From Planctomycetaceae bacterium (GTDB lineage: Bacteria > Planctomycetota > Planctomycetia > Pirellulales > Pirellulaceae), in the NCBI GenBank assembly GCA_007127095.1, contig SKZY01000240.1, forward strand, positions 1 through 32,216: a stretch of 32,216 nucleotides of DNA, written 5' to 3'. Shown in pieces: positions 1 to 9,500 of the stretch. Position 1 is the first letter of the stretch, and each line of letters opens with the position of its first letter. Under the pieces are notes generated by a model that did not search any database, was not told the DNA's origin, and saw nothing but the letters and a program-made list of their open reading frames with translations. A program made the position numbers and the translations under genes.

Positions 1-34
1 GCCCCGGGTGTCGAATAGCCCCGGGCGTCGAAGC
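1..34. repeat. Two copies of a degenerate 17-bp tandem repeat at the window edge
   Basis: Bases 1-17 and 18-34 are two consecutive 17-mers that both begin GCCCCGGG and share GTCGAA, with 14 of 17 positions equal. The array may continue to the left of the window, which I cannot see. It lies upstream of serS and outside any gene I can support. It could be the edge of an intergenic repeat or the end of an upstream gene. Confidence 0.4.
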
Positions 35-147
35 AGCGATTGTTGGGGTCGGGATCGCTCGCTCCCTTGATGGACAGGCCGGCGGATGCGTACTAACCTT
101 GCCGGCTGCAATTACGCCGCACGACGCCCCACCAGCTTTCCGTCACG
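35..147 (+). other. Leader region of serS
   Basis: No gene is supported in this short stretch. A weak promoter-like pair on the + strand is TTGATG (67-72), 18 bp, TACTAA (91-96), which would give a leader of roughly 45 bases for serS. I see no clear Shine-Dalgarno motif directly before the ATG at 148. Confidence 0.25.
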
Positions 148-1437
148 ATGTTAGACCGCAAGTTCATTCTCAATCATCTCGACGCCGTTAAAGAAAACTG
201 TCGCCGCCGCGGCGTCGACTGTGATCTCGATCGTTTCGTTGAACTCGAAACCAGGCGAACCGAATGCCTGCAACAGGCCCAGGAACTCAACCGCCAAGCG
301 AATGAAGTCAGTCAATCGATCGGCAAGGCTACCGATGACGCCGATCGCCAGGCTCGCATCGCCCGTGGACGCGAGCTGCGGGCTGAGAAGGATGCGGCTC
401 AAAAGGCCCACGACGAAATCGAAGCCGAACTCGCTGAACTGATCAAGCAGATCCCGAATCAGACCCATCCCGATGTGCCCTCCGGCGGTGAAGATGATGC
501 GGTCGAGATCGGACGTGGCCGCGCCCCGCTGCCGACGTTCGACTTCGAAGCTCGCGACCATCTCGAAATCGGTCGGCTGCATGACCTGTTCGACTTCGAA
601 GCCGGCGCCCGTGTCGCCGGGGCCGGCTTTTATTTCCTTAAGAACGCCGCGGTGCGGCTCGACCTGGCCCTGCAACACTTCGCGATCACGTTCCTGTCCG
701 AACGGGGCTTTACTCCGGTCACGACCCCCGACCTGGCGCTGACCGAAATCCTTCACGGCACCGGGTTCAACCCCCGCGGCCCCGAGACGCAGATCTACAG
801 CATCGAGAACTCGCAGCTCAATCTTGTCGCCACCGCCGAGATCACGCTCGGTGGTATGCTCGCCGGACAAACGATCGACGACCAGCAACTACCGATCCGC
901 TTGTGCGGCCTGAGTCACTGCTTCCGCACCGAAGCCGGGGCCGCCGGCAGAGCCTCGAAAGGACTTTACCGGGTTCACCAATTCACGAAGGTGGAGATGT
1001 TCGCCTTCGCTCCCCCCGAGCAGAGCGACGCGATTCACGAACAGATGCGGACGCTGGAATGTGAACTGTTCGACGCGCTCGGCATCCCTTACCGAGTCAT
1101 CGATACCGCGGCGGGCGATCTCGGCGGCCCGGCCTACCGCAAGTACGACCTCGAAGCATGGATGCCGGGCCGCGGAGAAGCGGGAGAGTGGGGCGAGGTT
1201 ACCAGCACCAGCAATTGCACCGACTACCAAGCTCGCCGACTCAACATCCGCGGCAAAACGGCGGGGCAAAAAGGGACCTGGTTCGTTCACACGCTGAACG
1301 GAACCGCGATCGCCACCGGTCGGGCGATGATCGCGATTTTGGAAAATTACCAAAATGTCGACGGTAGCCTGACAGTCCCCGAAGTCCTTCGGCCGCTGAT
1401 GGGTACCGACCTGTTGGTGCCCCCAACCGTCACTTAG
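148..1437 (+). CDS. serS: Seryl-tRNA synthetase
   Basis: This cytoplasmic class II aminoacyl-tRNA synthetase charges tRNA-Ser with serine, using ATP. At 429 residues it has the usual family length. Residues about 1-110 form the N-terminal arm, with a long Glu/Ala/Gln/Arg-rich helical hairpin that contacts the tRNA. The catalytic core follows: a [12 protein letters not shown] segment near residue 230, class II motif 2 around FRTEAGAAG (about residue 259) continuing to [10 protein letters not shown], and motif 3 in [19 protein letters not shown] (about residues 384-403). The motif 3 arginine is present. The ATG at 148 gives the standard N-terminus (MLDRKFI), although no clear ribosome binding site precedes it. 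The gene stands alone on its strand and its TAG overlaps the stop codon of the convergent decarboxylase gene. Confidence 0.98.
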   Translation: MLDRKFILNHLDAVKENCRRRGVDCDLDRFVELETRRTECLQQAQELNRQANEVSQSIGKATDDADRQARIARGRELRAEKDAAQKAHDEIEAELAELIKQIPNQTHPDVPSGGEDDAVEIGRGRAPLPTFDFEARDHLEIGRLHDLFDFEAGARVAGAGFYFLKNAAVRLDLALQHFAITFLSERGFTPVTTPDLALTEILHGTGFNPRGPETQIYSIENSQLNLVATAEITLGGMLAGQTIDDQQLPIRLCGLSHCFRTEAGAAGRASKGLYRVHQFTKVEMFAFAPPEQSDAIHEQMRTLECELFDALGIPYRVIDTAAGDLGGPAYRKYDLEAWMPGRGEAGEWGEVTSTSNCTDYQARRLNIRGKTAGQKGTWFVHTLNGTAIATGRAMIAILENYQNVDGSLTVPEVLRPLMGTDLLVPPTVT

Positions 1438-2405
1438 CTGTAATTGGGGGTCGGCGGCCGGTAGTCGGCCAAGCGGATCGATTGAAACCACTCGATCGTC
1501 TTGGCCAGCCCCTCGCGGAGTGAAACCTGCGGTTCCCAGCCGAGCCGCTCACGGGCGAGCGTGATATCGGGTTGCCGCCTCGTGGGGTCATCCGGCGGCA
1601 ACGGTTTCCGGACCAGTTCGGAACTCGAACCCGACAATTCGATCACCAATTCGGCCAATTGCCGGATCGTGAACTCGCCCTGATTACCGATGTTGACCGG
1701 GCCGATGAAATCGTCTGGCCCATTCATCATTGCCAAAATCGCGTCGACCAAATCGTCGCGATAGCAAAACGATCGCGTCTGATCTCCTTCGCCAAAGATC
1801 GTAATCGGCTCGCCACCGATCGCCTGACGGATGAAGTTGGAAACCACCCGACCGTCGTAGGGGTGCATCCGCGGGCCGTAGGTATTGAAAATCCGCACGA
1901 TCCGAACGTCGACCCGGTTGGAGCGGTGATAATCCATGAACAACGTCTCGGCGACCCGTTTTCCCTCGTCGTAACAGGCGCGTGGGCCGATTGGGTTGAC
2001 CGAGCCACGGTAGCTCTCCGGCTGAGGATGAACCTCAGGGTCGCCGTAGATTTCGCTGGTACTGGCTTGCAAAATCCTCGCCCCACAGCGTTTGGCGATT
2101 CCCAGCATGTTGATCGACCCGAGCACCGACGTTTTGATCGTCTTGATCGGGTTGTACTGATAGTGCCCCGGTGCCGCCGGACAAGCCATGTTGTAGATCT
2201 GGTCGACCTCGAGATGGATCGGCAGCGTGATGTCATGCCGGATCAACTCGAAATTCGGAAAATCGAGCAGGTGCGAAACGTTCGTTTTCTGACTGGTGAA
2301 AAAGTTATCCAAACAGATCACGTCATGGCCTTCGTCGACCAATCGTTCGCAGATATGCGATCCGAGAAAGCCGGCTCCGCCAGTAACAAGTATACGTTTG
2401 ATCAT
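1434..2405 (-). CDS. UDP-glucuronic acid decarboxylase (UDP-xylose synthase), extended SDR family
   Basis: This NAD-dependent enzyme converts UDP-glucuronate to UDP-xylose, a nucleotide sugar used for polysaccharides or glycosylation, in the cytoplasm. The 323-residue protein starts [17 protein letters not shown], with the Rossmann GxxGxxG at residues 9-15. It has the catalytic Thr/Ser in ASTSEIYG (about 115-121), YxxxK as Y145-DEG-K149, and the sugar-binding [10 protein letters not shown] (171-180). [15 protein letters not shown] and the later [10 protein letters not shown] are typical of the UXS subfamily rather than of dTDP-glucose dehydratases. I chose the ATG at 2405 because the fold begins there; the frame stays open to 2468, but those 21 residues resemble no family N-terminus. 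No clear Shine-Dalgarno precedes it. No other polysaccharide genes are adjacent. Confidence 0.94.
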   Translation of the reverse strand: MIKRILVTGGAGFLGSHICERLVDEGHDVICLDNFFTSQKTNVSHLLDFPNFELIRHDITLPIHLEVDQIYNMACPAAPGHYQYNPIKTIKTSVLGSINMLGIAKRCGARILQASTSEIYGDPEVHPQPESYRGSVNPIGPRACYDEGKRVAETLFMDYHRSNRVDVRIVRIFNTYGPRMHPYDGRVVSNFIRQAIGGEPITIFGEGDQTRSFCYRDDLVDAILAMMNGPDDFIGPVNIGNQGEFTIRQLAELVIELSGSSSELVRKPLPPDDPTRRQPDITLARERLGWEPQVSLREGLAKTIEWFQSIRLADYRPPTPNYS

Positions 2406-2467
2406 TAAAATCGATGGGTTAAGGGGCGCGGAAACGTCTCGTCGCTGGTCGCCGACGTCTCCGCTCA

Positions 2468-2497
2468 TTGATCACCGGTAGTCGGCGTGAGTATAGT
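2468..2497 (+). promoter_or_regulatory. Predicted sigma70-like promoter for the pterin synthase gene
   Basis: TTGATC at 2468-2473 and TATAGT at 2492-2497 are separated by 18 bp. They match the -35 consensus at 4 of 6 positions and the -10 consensus at 5 of 6. Transcription would begin near 2505, leaving a leader of about 58 bases before the ATG at 2563. This is prediction from sequence only. Confidence 0.4.
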
Positions 2498-2562
2498 CCA
2501 AACGCGTTCTTCAACGCCGGCCCACGGTCGTCCCCTCCTTCCCGAAGCGCAGCGTACAAACC

Positions 2563-3066
2563 ATGACCAGCGAACCTCGCCCGGCAAATTATCGGGTCGA
2601 AGTCACTAAAGAAGCGTTCAGCTTCGCAGCGGCCCACTTTATTACCTTTGCCGGCGATATTTGCGAGCGGATTCACGGCCACAATTACGGCGTGCGGGTG
2701 ACCGTTGAAGGGCCGCTGGACGAAAACCGTTACGTCGTCGACTTCATCGCCCTCCGCGATGCCGTACTCGAGATCACATCGGAACTCGACCATCACGTGT
2801 TGCTGCCGAGCGAACATGCCGAAATCGTCGTCACCGCGGACGAGCGGGAAACGACGGCCCGATTTCGTGACCGCCGCTGGGTCTTTCCGAACGAGGATTG
2901 CGTGTTGTTACCGGTGATCAATACGACCGCCGAAGCGATCGCCCGCGTGATTTTGCAGCGAATTCGCGAACGGACCGCTGACAAGTTCTCTAGCGGTATC
3001 GAATGGATCGAAGTCGGCGTCGACGAGAATCACGGCCAGTGGGGGGTCTGCCGGATGCCGTGGTGA
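2563..3066 (+). CDS. 6-pyruvoyltetrahydropterin synthase / 6-carboxytetrahydropterin synthase (QueD) family protein
   Basis: Members of this family act on 7,8-dihydroneopterin triphosphate, making either 6-carboxytetrahydropterin (queuosine/7-deazapurine pathway) or 6-pyruvoyltetrahydropterin. The 167-residue protein has the zinc ligands His25 (AAHF), His38 and His40 (HGHNY), a Cys34 four residues before the HGH where the catalytic Cys of QueD lies, the Asp76-His77 pair in ELDHHVLL, and a Glu at about 155 near the C-terminus. It is longer than E. coli QueD (about 120 residues), mainly through an insert at about 85-117. No queC, queE or folE gene is nearby, so the exact product cannot be assigned from context. 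It is divergent from the decarboxylase gene, with a promoter-like site in between. Confidence 0.9.
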   Translation: MTSEPRPANYRVEVTKEAFSFAAAHFITFAGDICERIHGHNYGVRVTVEGPLDENRYVVDFIALRDAVLEITSELDHHVLLPSEHAEIVVTADERETTARFRDRRWVFPNEDCVLLPVINTTAEAIARVILQRIRERTADKFSSGIEWIEVGVDENHGQWGVCRMPW

Positions 3067-3323
3067 TCGCGGCCGGCGGCAAATTTGGGCTGACCGGATT
3101 ATTTTCTGGAATCGTCAAAGTTTACCAGCTCGACAGACGATCTAACTTCCGGGCGACGAAACCGCGCTACCCGTTGGGAAGCGTCGGTTTCGGACGTGGG
3201 GGGGGCTCCACAATCGACCCTAGATCGTCTTTCTGATCTTGCGCGACTGTCGGTCACGTTCGTGGCCGGCGATCGGGCTACTTACGACGAACGACGATCG
3301 GGGACTGCCACGGAAGTCCTCGG
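3067..3323 (+). other. Intergenic region before the TolC-like gene
   Basis: No gene is supported here and I find no convincing promoter pair. It contains a run of eight G at 3198-3205, about 120 bases before the TolC-like start. GGAAG at about 3312-3316 lies 7 bases before the ATG at 3324 and is a plausible ribosome binding site. Confidence 0.4.
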
Positions 3324-5750
3324 ATGAATCCAATTTTATTCAAGTCAGCCGCTTACCTGCAGTTATTGGTCACGCTCCTGATGGCAACCGGTTGCGCCAC
3401 GACGCAACCGTTCTTTGCCAATGAGTCTCCCGATCTGCAGCACTATCTCGGCGCCGCCACGCGGGTCGAGTATCCCGACGTTGCGACCGACAGCTTGGCC
3501 GAAACGACCGAGTGCCTGCCGCCGCTGACCTTGAGCAACCACGAGTACGGTGAGTACTGGGATCTGGAGTTGGAGGAGTGCGTTTCGATCGCACTTCAGA
3601 ACGCGAAGTACTTCTTCACCACCAGCGGGACAGCCGAAATTCGCCAGAACGTGGCGGCCCAGTTTTCCAGCGGGACCTCCGAACAGTTCGGCAGCATCTA
3701 CGACGTCGCGGTTCAGCAAAGCACGACCCAGTCGATCCCGTTGACGCTCGACGGGCAAGGCAATCGCCTGCTGCCTCGAGGCGTTTTGCGGGCCAACCAG
3801 ATCGGTGGCGTCGAGGATGCGTTGGCCGAGTTCGATGCCCAAGCGAGCAGTTTCGTCAGTTGGTCGAATACCGACCGTCCACGAAACAACGGCATCAACG
3901 TTTTTAACCCTCCCATTTTTCAGTCCGACGATCTGACGCAGCAGTCTGCGATCAGCAAACGGCTCGCTACCGGCGGTGTGGCGACGTTGCGCCAGCAGAC
4001 GATTTACTCCCGAAACAATGTCACGACGGACGGCCAGCAGGCGAGGTTTTTCCCCAGCGACTGGTCGGCGGTCATCGAAGCCCAGGTGCAGCACCCCTTG
4101 ATGCGGAACCGCGGTACGCTGATCAATCGCATTCCGGTCGTGCTGGCGAGTCTGAATGAAGACGTCGCGATCACCGAGTTCGAGGTCCAGATCCGTAACC
4201 TGGTACGTGATGTCGAGGTCGCTTACTGGGATCTGTACGTCGCCTACCGTAACGTCGCCACAACGATGGTCGGGCGGAACAGTTCGCAGGCGACCGCGCA
4301 ATTCGCACGTTTGAATCTCGAAGGTGGGACCGGCACCAAGCAGGACTTGGCCCAGGCGACCGAGCAGTACTATCAGTTCAAAGGTCAGCTCGAATCGGCA
4401 CTGGCCGGCTCGAACCTTCCCGGCGCCGATCGACTGGGCGTCTACGGGTCCGAGCGGGCACTGCGAGAAAAGATGGGATTAGCCCCGACAGACGGACGAT
4501 TGATTCGGCCGGTGACCGAACCGACGATTGCACGGGTCGAGTTCGACTGGGACCAAACCGTCGCCCAATCGCTTTATCTGACCGCAGAATTGCGACGGAC
4601 CAAGACTCGGATCAAGCAGAACGAATTGGAACTGATCACGGCAAAGAACCAGATCCTGCCGGAGGTGAACCTGTCGCTGCTGTACCGCTGGGTCGGCGTC
4701 GGCGATGAACTCGGCTATGGATCCGGCGCCGGGCCCCGCTTCCCCAACGTAGGTTCGACGGCGTTGGGCGAACTGACCAGCGGAGATTTTCAGGAAGCGG
4801 CGATCCGGCTCGATATCCAACCGACCTCGATCGGTGCCCGACGCGAACTGGCACGGATTCGCAATGCGCAACTCCGACTGGCTCGCGAACGTTCGTTCCT
4901 GCAGGACCAGGAACGGGCTCACGTCAGCCAATTGAGCGACGCTACGGCCAAGATGTCGACTCACTATCAACTGGTGCAGACCAATGCCCAACGCTGGCAA
5001 GCCTCCGAACAGGAAGTGCAGGCTCGACTCGCCGAGTACAAGGGAGGCCGTACTCCGGTCAACGTCGTCCTGCAGAGCCAACTGCGGCGAGCCCAAGCCC
5101 AAATCGACTACTATCGATCGCTGGCCGAATACAACAAATCGATCAACTTCGTACATTACCTGAAGGGGACGCTGCTGCATCACAACAGCATCGACATCGC
5201 CGAGGGGCCGTGGCACAGCAAAGCCTACTGGGATGCCTTGGAACGGGCTCGCGAACGGAGTGCCGGTCGCAAGTGGCAGTACGGGGTGTCGCGACCGGGC
5301 GTCGTCCGTGAGGGCGAAATCAACGCTCCCGAGTCGGCTGTCCGTGACCGCAGCCGCGGCAGTGTCGGGGATCTCGATGCGACCGGTAGCGGATTGGGGA
5401 CGACGTTGCCGCCCGAGCCACAATTATGGGATTCCGACAACGAACTCGGTGGCCCGCTGGGGATCGACGACTCCCACGGTAAGTCGTCCAACCGCGATTC
5501 GATCTCGGTCGACGATGTGCCGCTGAGCCGACTCGCACCGCCCGCCGACCTCATGCGGGTCAAGCCGCTCGCCGCCGGCAACCCACCACAGGTCCGCAAA
5601 ACCGAACCACCGACCAAGCTGATGAATCATCAACAGCCGGTATCGGGCAACGATATCGACAACCGCTCGATCGGTTCGGGGGTGATGGTCGGCGACGACG
5701 GGGCTCCGTTACCGGTCCGCAAGAAACCGTCCTGGCAGCCAACGAATTGA
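3324..5750 (+). CDS. TolC family outer-membrane efflux lipoprotein with a long C-terminal tail
   Basis: TolC-type proteins are trimeric outer-membrane channels whose helical tunnel crosses the periplasm and docks to inner-membrane pumps. The 808-residue product begins with a lipoprotein signal: a hydrophobic stretch LLVTLLMATGC places the acylated Cys at residue 24. Two TolC repeats follow, with QHPLMRNRGTLINRIPVVLA at about residues 255-275, then long Gln/Ala/Glu-rich helices (VEVAYWDLYVAYRNV; later REALRIRNAQLRLA-like helices) up to about residue 625. The remaining roughly 180 residues are Pro/Asp/Ser/Arg-rich and look disordered; ordinary TolC proteins of about 450-500 residues lack them. 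The ATG at 3324 is supported by GGAAG 7 bases upstream. No adaptor (HlyD-type) or pump gene is adjacent, so the substrate is unknown. The stop lies 16 bases from the end of the convergent AlkD-like gene. Confidence 0.92.
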   Translation: MNPILFKSAAYLQLLVTLLMATGCATTQPFFANESPDLQHYLGAATRVEYPDVATDSLAETTECLPPLTLSNHEYGEYWDLELEECVSIALQNAKYFFTTSGTAEIRQNVAAQFSSGTSEQFGSIYDVAVQQSTTQSIPLTLDGQGNRLLPRGVLRANQIGGVEDALAEFDAQASSFVSWSNTDRPRNNGINVFNPPIFQSDDLTQQSAISKRLATGGVATLRQQTIYSRNNVTTDGQQARFFPSDWSAVIEAQVQHPLMRNRGTLINRIPVVLASLNEDVAITEFEVQIRNLVRDVEVAYWDLYVAYRNVATTMVGRNSSQATAQFARLNLEGGTGTKQDLAQATEQYYQFKGQLESALAGSNLPGADRLGVYGSERALREKMGLAPTDGRLIRPVTEPTIARVEFDWDQTVAQSLYLTAELRRTKTRIKQNELELITAKNQILPEVNLSLLYRWVGVGDELGYGSGAGPRFPNVGSTALGELTSGDFQEAAIRLDIQPTSIGARRELARIRNAQLRLARERSFLQDQERAHVSQLSDATAKMSTHYQLVQTNAQRWQASEQEVQARLAEYKGGRTPVNVVLQSQLRRAQAQIDYYRSLAEYNKSINFVHYLKGTLLHHNSIDIAEGPWHSKAYWDALERARERSAGRKWQYGVSRPGVVREGEINAPESAVRDRSRGSVGDLDATGSGLGTTLPPEPQLWDSDNELGGPLGIDDSHGKSSNRDSISVDDVPLSRLAPPADLMRVKPLAAGNPPQVRKTEPPTKLMNHQQPVSGNDIDNRSIGSGVMVGDDGAPLPVRKKPSWQPTN

Positions 5751-5766
5751 GAATCGAACGCGACAC

Positions 5767-6438
5767 TTAAGCTTGCCGACGAACCATTTCGTTGATCCAA
5801 AGCGGAGCGAACGGAGAGGTGCACCCCTTGGAAACCGGAAAGTCGCGATAGATCCCCAGCTTTTCACCAATCGCGATGGCGCGATCGCGATGCTGGGGGT
5901 TGTGGATTCCGATTCCGGCCAGGCAAACGTTCATTGTCCATTGCACCTCGGGAGCGGCCGACGCCATTTCGGATTCGATCCGATCGAGCAACTCCGCTGG
6001 ATCGATCCCGTCGGGTTGCTTGGCGATCCGCTCCGCCGTCAGTTCCCATCCGGCACGAGCCGCCCATCGGTCATCATCCTGCATCCACTGCCGACGAAGC
6101 GATTCCTTGTCAGGATGTTTTTTGACCACGTAAGCCGTGAGCCAATCTGCGACCTGCACAAACGTGACGGACCTCACCATTCGATCGACGTCGTTCATCG
6201 CGAGTTGGGCGGGATCGATTAGTAGGACCGCCAACAGCCGGGCGTCGATATTCCCGCTTTCCCAGAGGGCGTTGGCCAACGGCAGGTCGACTTTGATTTT
6301 CGCAGCAAGCTTTCGGATATCACCCAGCTTGACGCCAAACTGTTGTTCCTTGGCGCCGTTCTTTTGCCGTTGCTGACACACCTTGTCGTTGCCGAGAGAC
6401 TCGAGTTGTGTGAGCGTCTGTTGAAGGTTCATTGGCAT
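5767..6438 (-). CDS. DNA alkylation repair protein, AlkD-like HEAT-repeat family
   Basis: AlkD-type proteins are compact HEAT-like-repeat DNA glycosylases that remove positively charged alkylated bases. The 223-residue protein fits the family pattern: an N-terminal segment with FGVKLGDIRKLAAKIKVD (about 34-51), then helical repeats including ALWESGNIDARLLAVLLIDP, VADWLTAYVVKKHP and DRWAARAGWELTAERIAK, ending GCTSPFAPLWINEMV. It belongs to the branch with GN-x-DARLLA rather than that of Bacillus AlkD, and I could not confirm the catalytic Trp/Asp/Arg set by eye, so glycosylase activity is inferred. AGGGAG lies 10 bases before the ATG at 6438. The gene is 72 bases downstream of the giant membrane protein gene on the same strand and could be read from the same transcript. 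Confidence 0.85.
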   Translation of the reverse strand: MPMNLQQTLTQLESLGNDKVCQQRQKNGAKEQQFGVKLGDIRKLAAKIKVDLPLANALWESGNIDARLLAVLLIDPAQLAMNDVDRMVRSVTFVQVADWLTAYVVKKHPDKESLRRQWMQDDDRWAARAGWELTAERIAKQPDGIDPAELLDRIESEMASAAPEVQWTMNVCLAGIGIHNPQHRDRAIAIGEKLGIYRDFPVSKGCTSPFAPLWINEMVRRQA

Positions 6439-6510
6439 GGTTGTATGACTCCCTGGGGGGCAGAAACGGGGGAATCGAGTTGCGATCCGTCGGCTGGCAC
6501 GGGCGACCGG

Positions 6511-9500
6511 CTAACGGACGCCCGATCGATCGGTAAACGATCGCTCAACGCCGCGTCGCAGCCCGGCGGCGGGCCGCGGGGCGAGCAACGGCACCGCGGC
6601 GGCGACCGCGCAAATCGCGATCGCGACCGGTGTCGGCGCGACGACCAACGAGGTAAGTCCGACGACGAACAGCCACACCGCAGGGTGCGAGAGCGGGCGT
6701 ACCAGGTGGTGCCTGAATCGCCACGCCAACCAACATCCGCCGCCAGCCATCACCACGGCGATCAAGAGTTCGATCGCGGTCGCCACCTTTTCTGTCCGCG
6801 ATCGACCATGCAACTCGGGCAATTCGCGGGCGGCACCGGCGTACGTCGCCACCAGACCGACCGTCCAATCACTCGAGGCCGATACGGAAAGCGGCGGGTC
6901 GTCGTCGGATCGGACTTCGCTTCCCGCCACCCGGCGAACGTATTGTCGCCATTGCCGTCCCAGCAATTCCCAACTCGCGGCGGTGTCGTCGTCAAATCGG
7001 ATATCCAACGGACCACCGGGGCGTCCGCCAATCGCTTCACCACTCTCGGTCAGGTCGATCTCCGAATCGGTTCCATCGAGCAACGCCTGCCAAGCTGTTC
7101 CTTGCCCGTTCGGCTTCACGGCTTCACGACGCAGCGCGTTCATCCACCCGTCCCAGGGGCGGAGCCAGGAAACCAGCTCGTCTTGCGGTCGGTCGGTGGC
7201 CCCGCTGATCGACGCTTCGGTCACTTCGATCACCGATTCGGCCAATGACAACCATCGATCTTTCGGTGAGGAAGTCTGCCACCCGATATCGGCATCCGAC
7301 CCGATCGACCACGCCCGATCGGGCGTCCCACTGGCTCGATAGATCGTCAGCCAGGTCCGCTGGGACTCGATGCCGACCAAGGTTGGTAGCCCGGTGGGCT
7401 GTCCCGACTCACGTTGAAACCGACAGAGCAGCACCAACGGCTGCGCCAATCGGCTGAGAGCCAAGGTGACATCGAGCGTTTCTGGCACCCGGTTCTTCGC
7501 GACAGCGATCGGCTGGCCGGCATTCCAACCGGCGATCGGATCACAGCCCGGTGGGATCTGGAGCGAAACTGCGGTGGCGTCTCCCGGTTCGAGATCCCAA
7601 CGGATGATCGCCAACCACTCATCGTTTCCCTGAGGGAAGAGCCGGATATCGGTCGCGGTCGCCCGGGGCAGAATGCCATCGGGGCGAGACGGTTGCAGTT
7701 GAACCGCGGCGCCGGCATTCAGCGATCGAAAGACGAGTTGCTCCTCTGCCGACGGGTCGCCCGCGACGTCTTCGGCGGCCGCGGGTGACCGTTCCTGGTC
7801 GGCCAATTCCGCTGGCAACCGATCGGCGACGGCTGACAAGGTGTTCCACACCAACGGCCTTCCCGCCACCGATCGAGGGACGACCAAGAAGGAGCGGACC
7901 GAGGCCGCGCCGAGCAGTCGGACCGAGGGGACTTCGAGTGACGAATCGGTTTCTGATATCCGCATCCCTTGGATCCGAAGCTTTGCCTCGCCGTCGCTAC
8001 GCGACTCGGCATCGGGACGGATACGGATGATCCGCGACGTCTGATCGACACCGGGCTGGCTCGACCAAGCCTCGGCCGGTTCGACGCTCACTTGGTCGTC
8101 CCAGGCGGTCGGCAGTTCGACATTGATGTCATCCAGCAACGGCTGCCGTTGGCCGTCTGCCCCGAGCGACTCGATATGAAACAGCACATCGACCATCCAA
8201 CGCGACTTATGCCAACGGATCGCGGTCCGCTGGGTCACTTCCAACCGCGTCATCAACGGTTCGACGCGAAAACTGCCGCCCAGAACGGCCGACTCCGCCA
8301 GCGACGGTTCGAGCCGCCAATCCCAACACGGGATCCAGCCGCCTAACAACTGATCGGCGACGTTCAGTGGTGAAGTTTGAAATTCGGCTAGCCCCGGCGG
8401 CTGCAGCTGTTCGACTCGCAGTGACCGGTCTCGCGTCAAACTATAACTTCCGGATGCTTCGGTGATCGGATCGACACGAATTCGTGGCGGATTAAAGGCC
8501 TGCCCAAACGACAGCGGCTGACGTGCGTTGACCCGCAGCCGAATCGTCTCGGCTCCGGTCGGCTCACCGAGCAGCAGTTCCCAAGCCCCGTCGGATTCGG
8601 TCGGCTCGCCCGCCACCGGGCTACCGTTGATCGTGATTTCACGGGCATCCAACCGAGCTGGCATCACCAATCGCAACGGTCCCACGGATCGCTCCCCACG
8701 GCGGATCACGGCCTCATAGGAAAGCAGCATCTCGCCCTGCCGGACGTGTAAGTGATGTGATTCCTGAAGGCTCCAGCGACGCACCGGAGACGCGGTCAGT
8801 TCGAATCGAGGCAGACGACTCGCCGCCCGAATCACATCCTGGGCGATCCCCCGGTATCCTTGCCAGGCGGTCACAAACGCATCGACTTGGTCGGCCGATT
8901 CGATCGATTCTGGATCACCCAACGTCGAGAGCCGGAAACCGTCGCTCGCCTGCAGTGCGATCAATGCCTCGGACGTTGCCGCCGACCCGGCCGAAATCAC
9001 CTCGGGTATGACCAGGGTCGGGCCGGCGTTGTCGCCCGTCACCGCTGGCGTCGCCAGGTCCCAGAGCAGACGGATCGGCTCTTCGGTTTCACGCCGCGAC
9101 CGGATCGTCAACAATTGGCGTTGTGCCGAAACGATCTCGTGCGAGCGGATCGACCAGTCGGTCGAAGTCAGCCGCGGCTGTTGGTCCCCAAGCACCACGA
9201 TCGGTACTTCGATCCCGCCACGAATCGACTCGATGGCCGGCTCCACCTCACACTCGACCTGATAGCGTTTGGGACCAGCATGGATCCAATAGCGACGTGC
9301 CTCGATCCCCGGAATGCCACGGTTTCCCTGACGGAGCATGACGAGCAATTCGAGCGAGTTGACTGCGCCTAGATCGGCTGATAGTCGGCCCGCTTCGGGC
9401 TTGGAGAGCACTTGTCCGATCGCCCCCCGGAGGTCGAACCGTTGCACTGCGGCCGTGCTGTCGACGACCAACGAAGCGGTAGCCACAGCCGGGATCGTCA

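Noticed and set aside
1572-2408. 278-residue open frame on the + strand opposite the decarboxylase gene
   Set aside because: The minus strand encodes a full SDR enzyme with all motifs; this frame shows none.
3198-3205. Run of eight G as a phase-variation switch for the TolC-like gene
   Set aside because: It is about 120 bases before the start and not between recognisable promoter elements, so there is no positive evidence for switching.
4479-5423. 314-residue open frame on the minus strand inside the TolC-like gene
   Set aside because: It is antisense to a well-supported gene, with no family motifs and a composition that mirrors the opposite strand.
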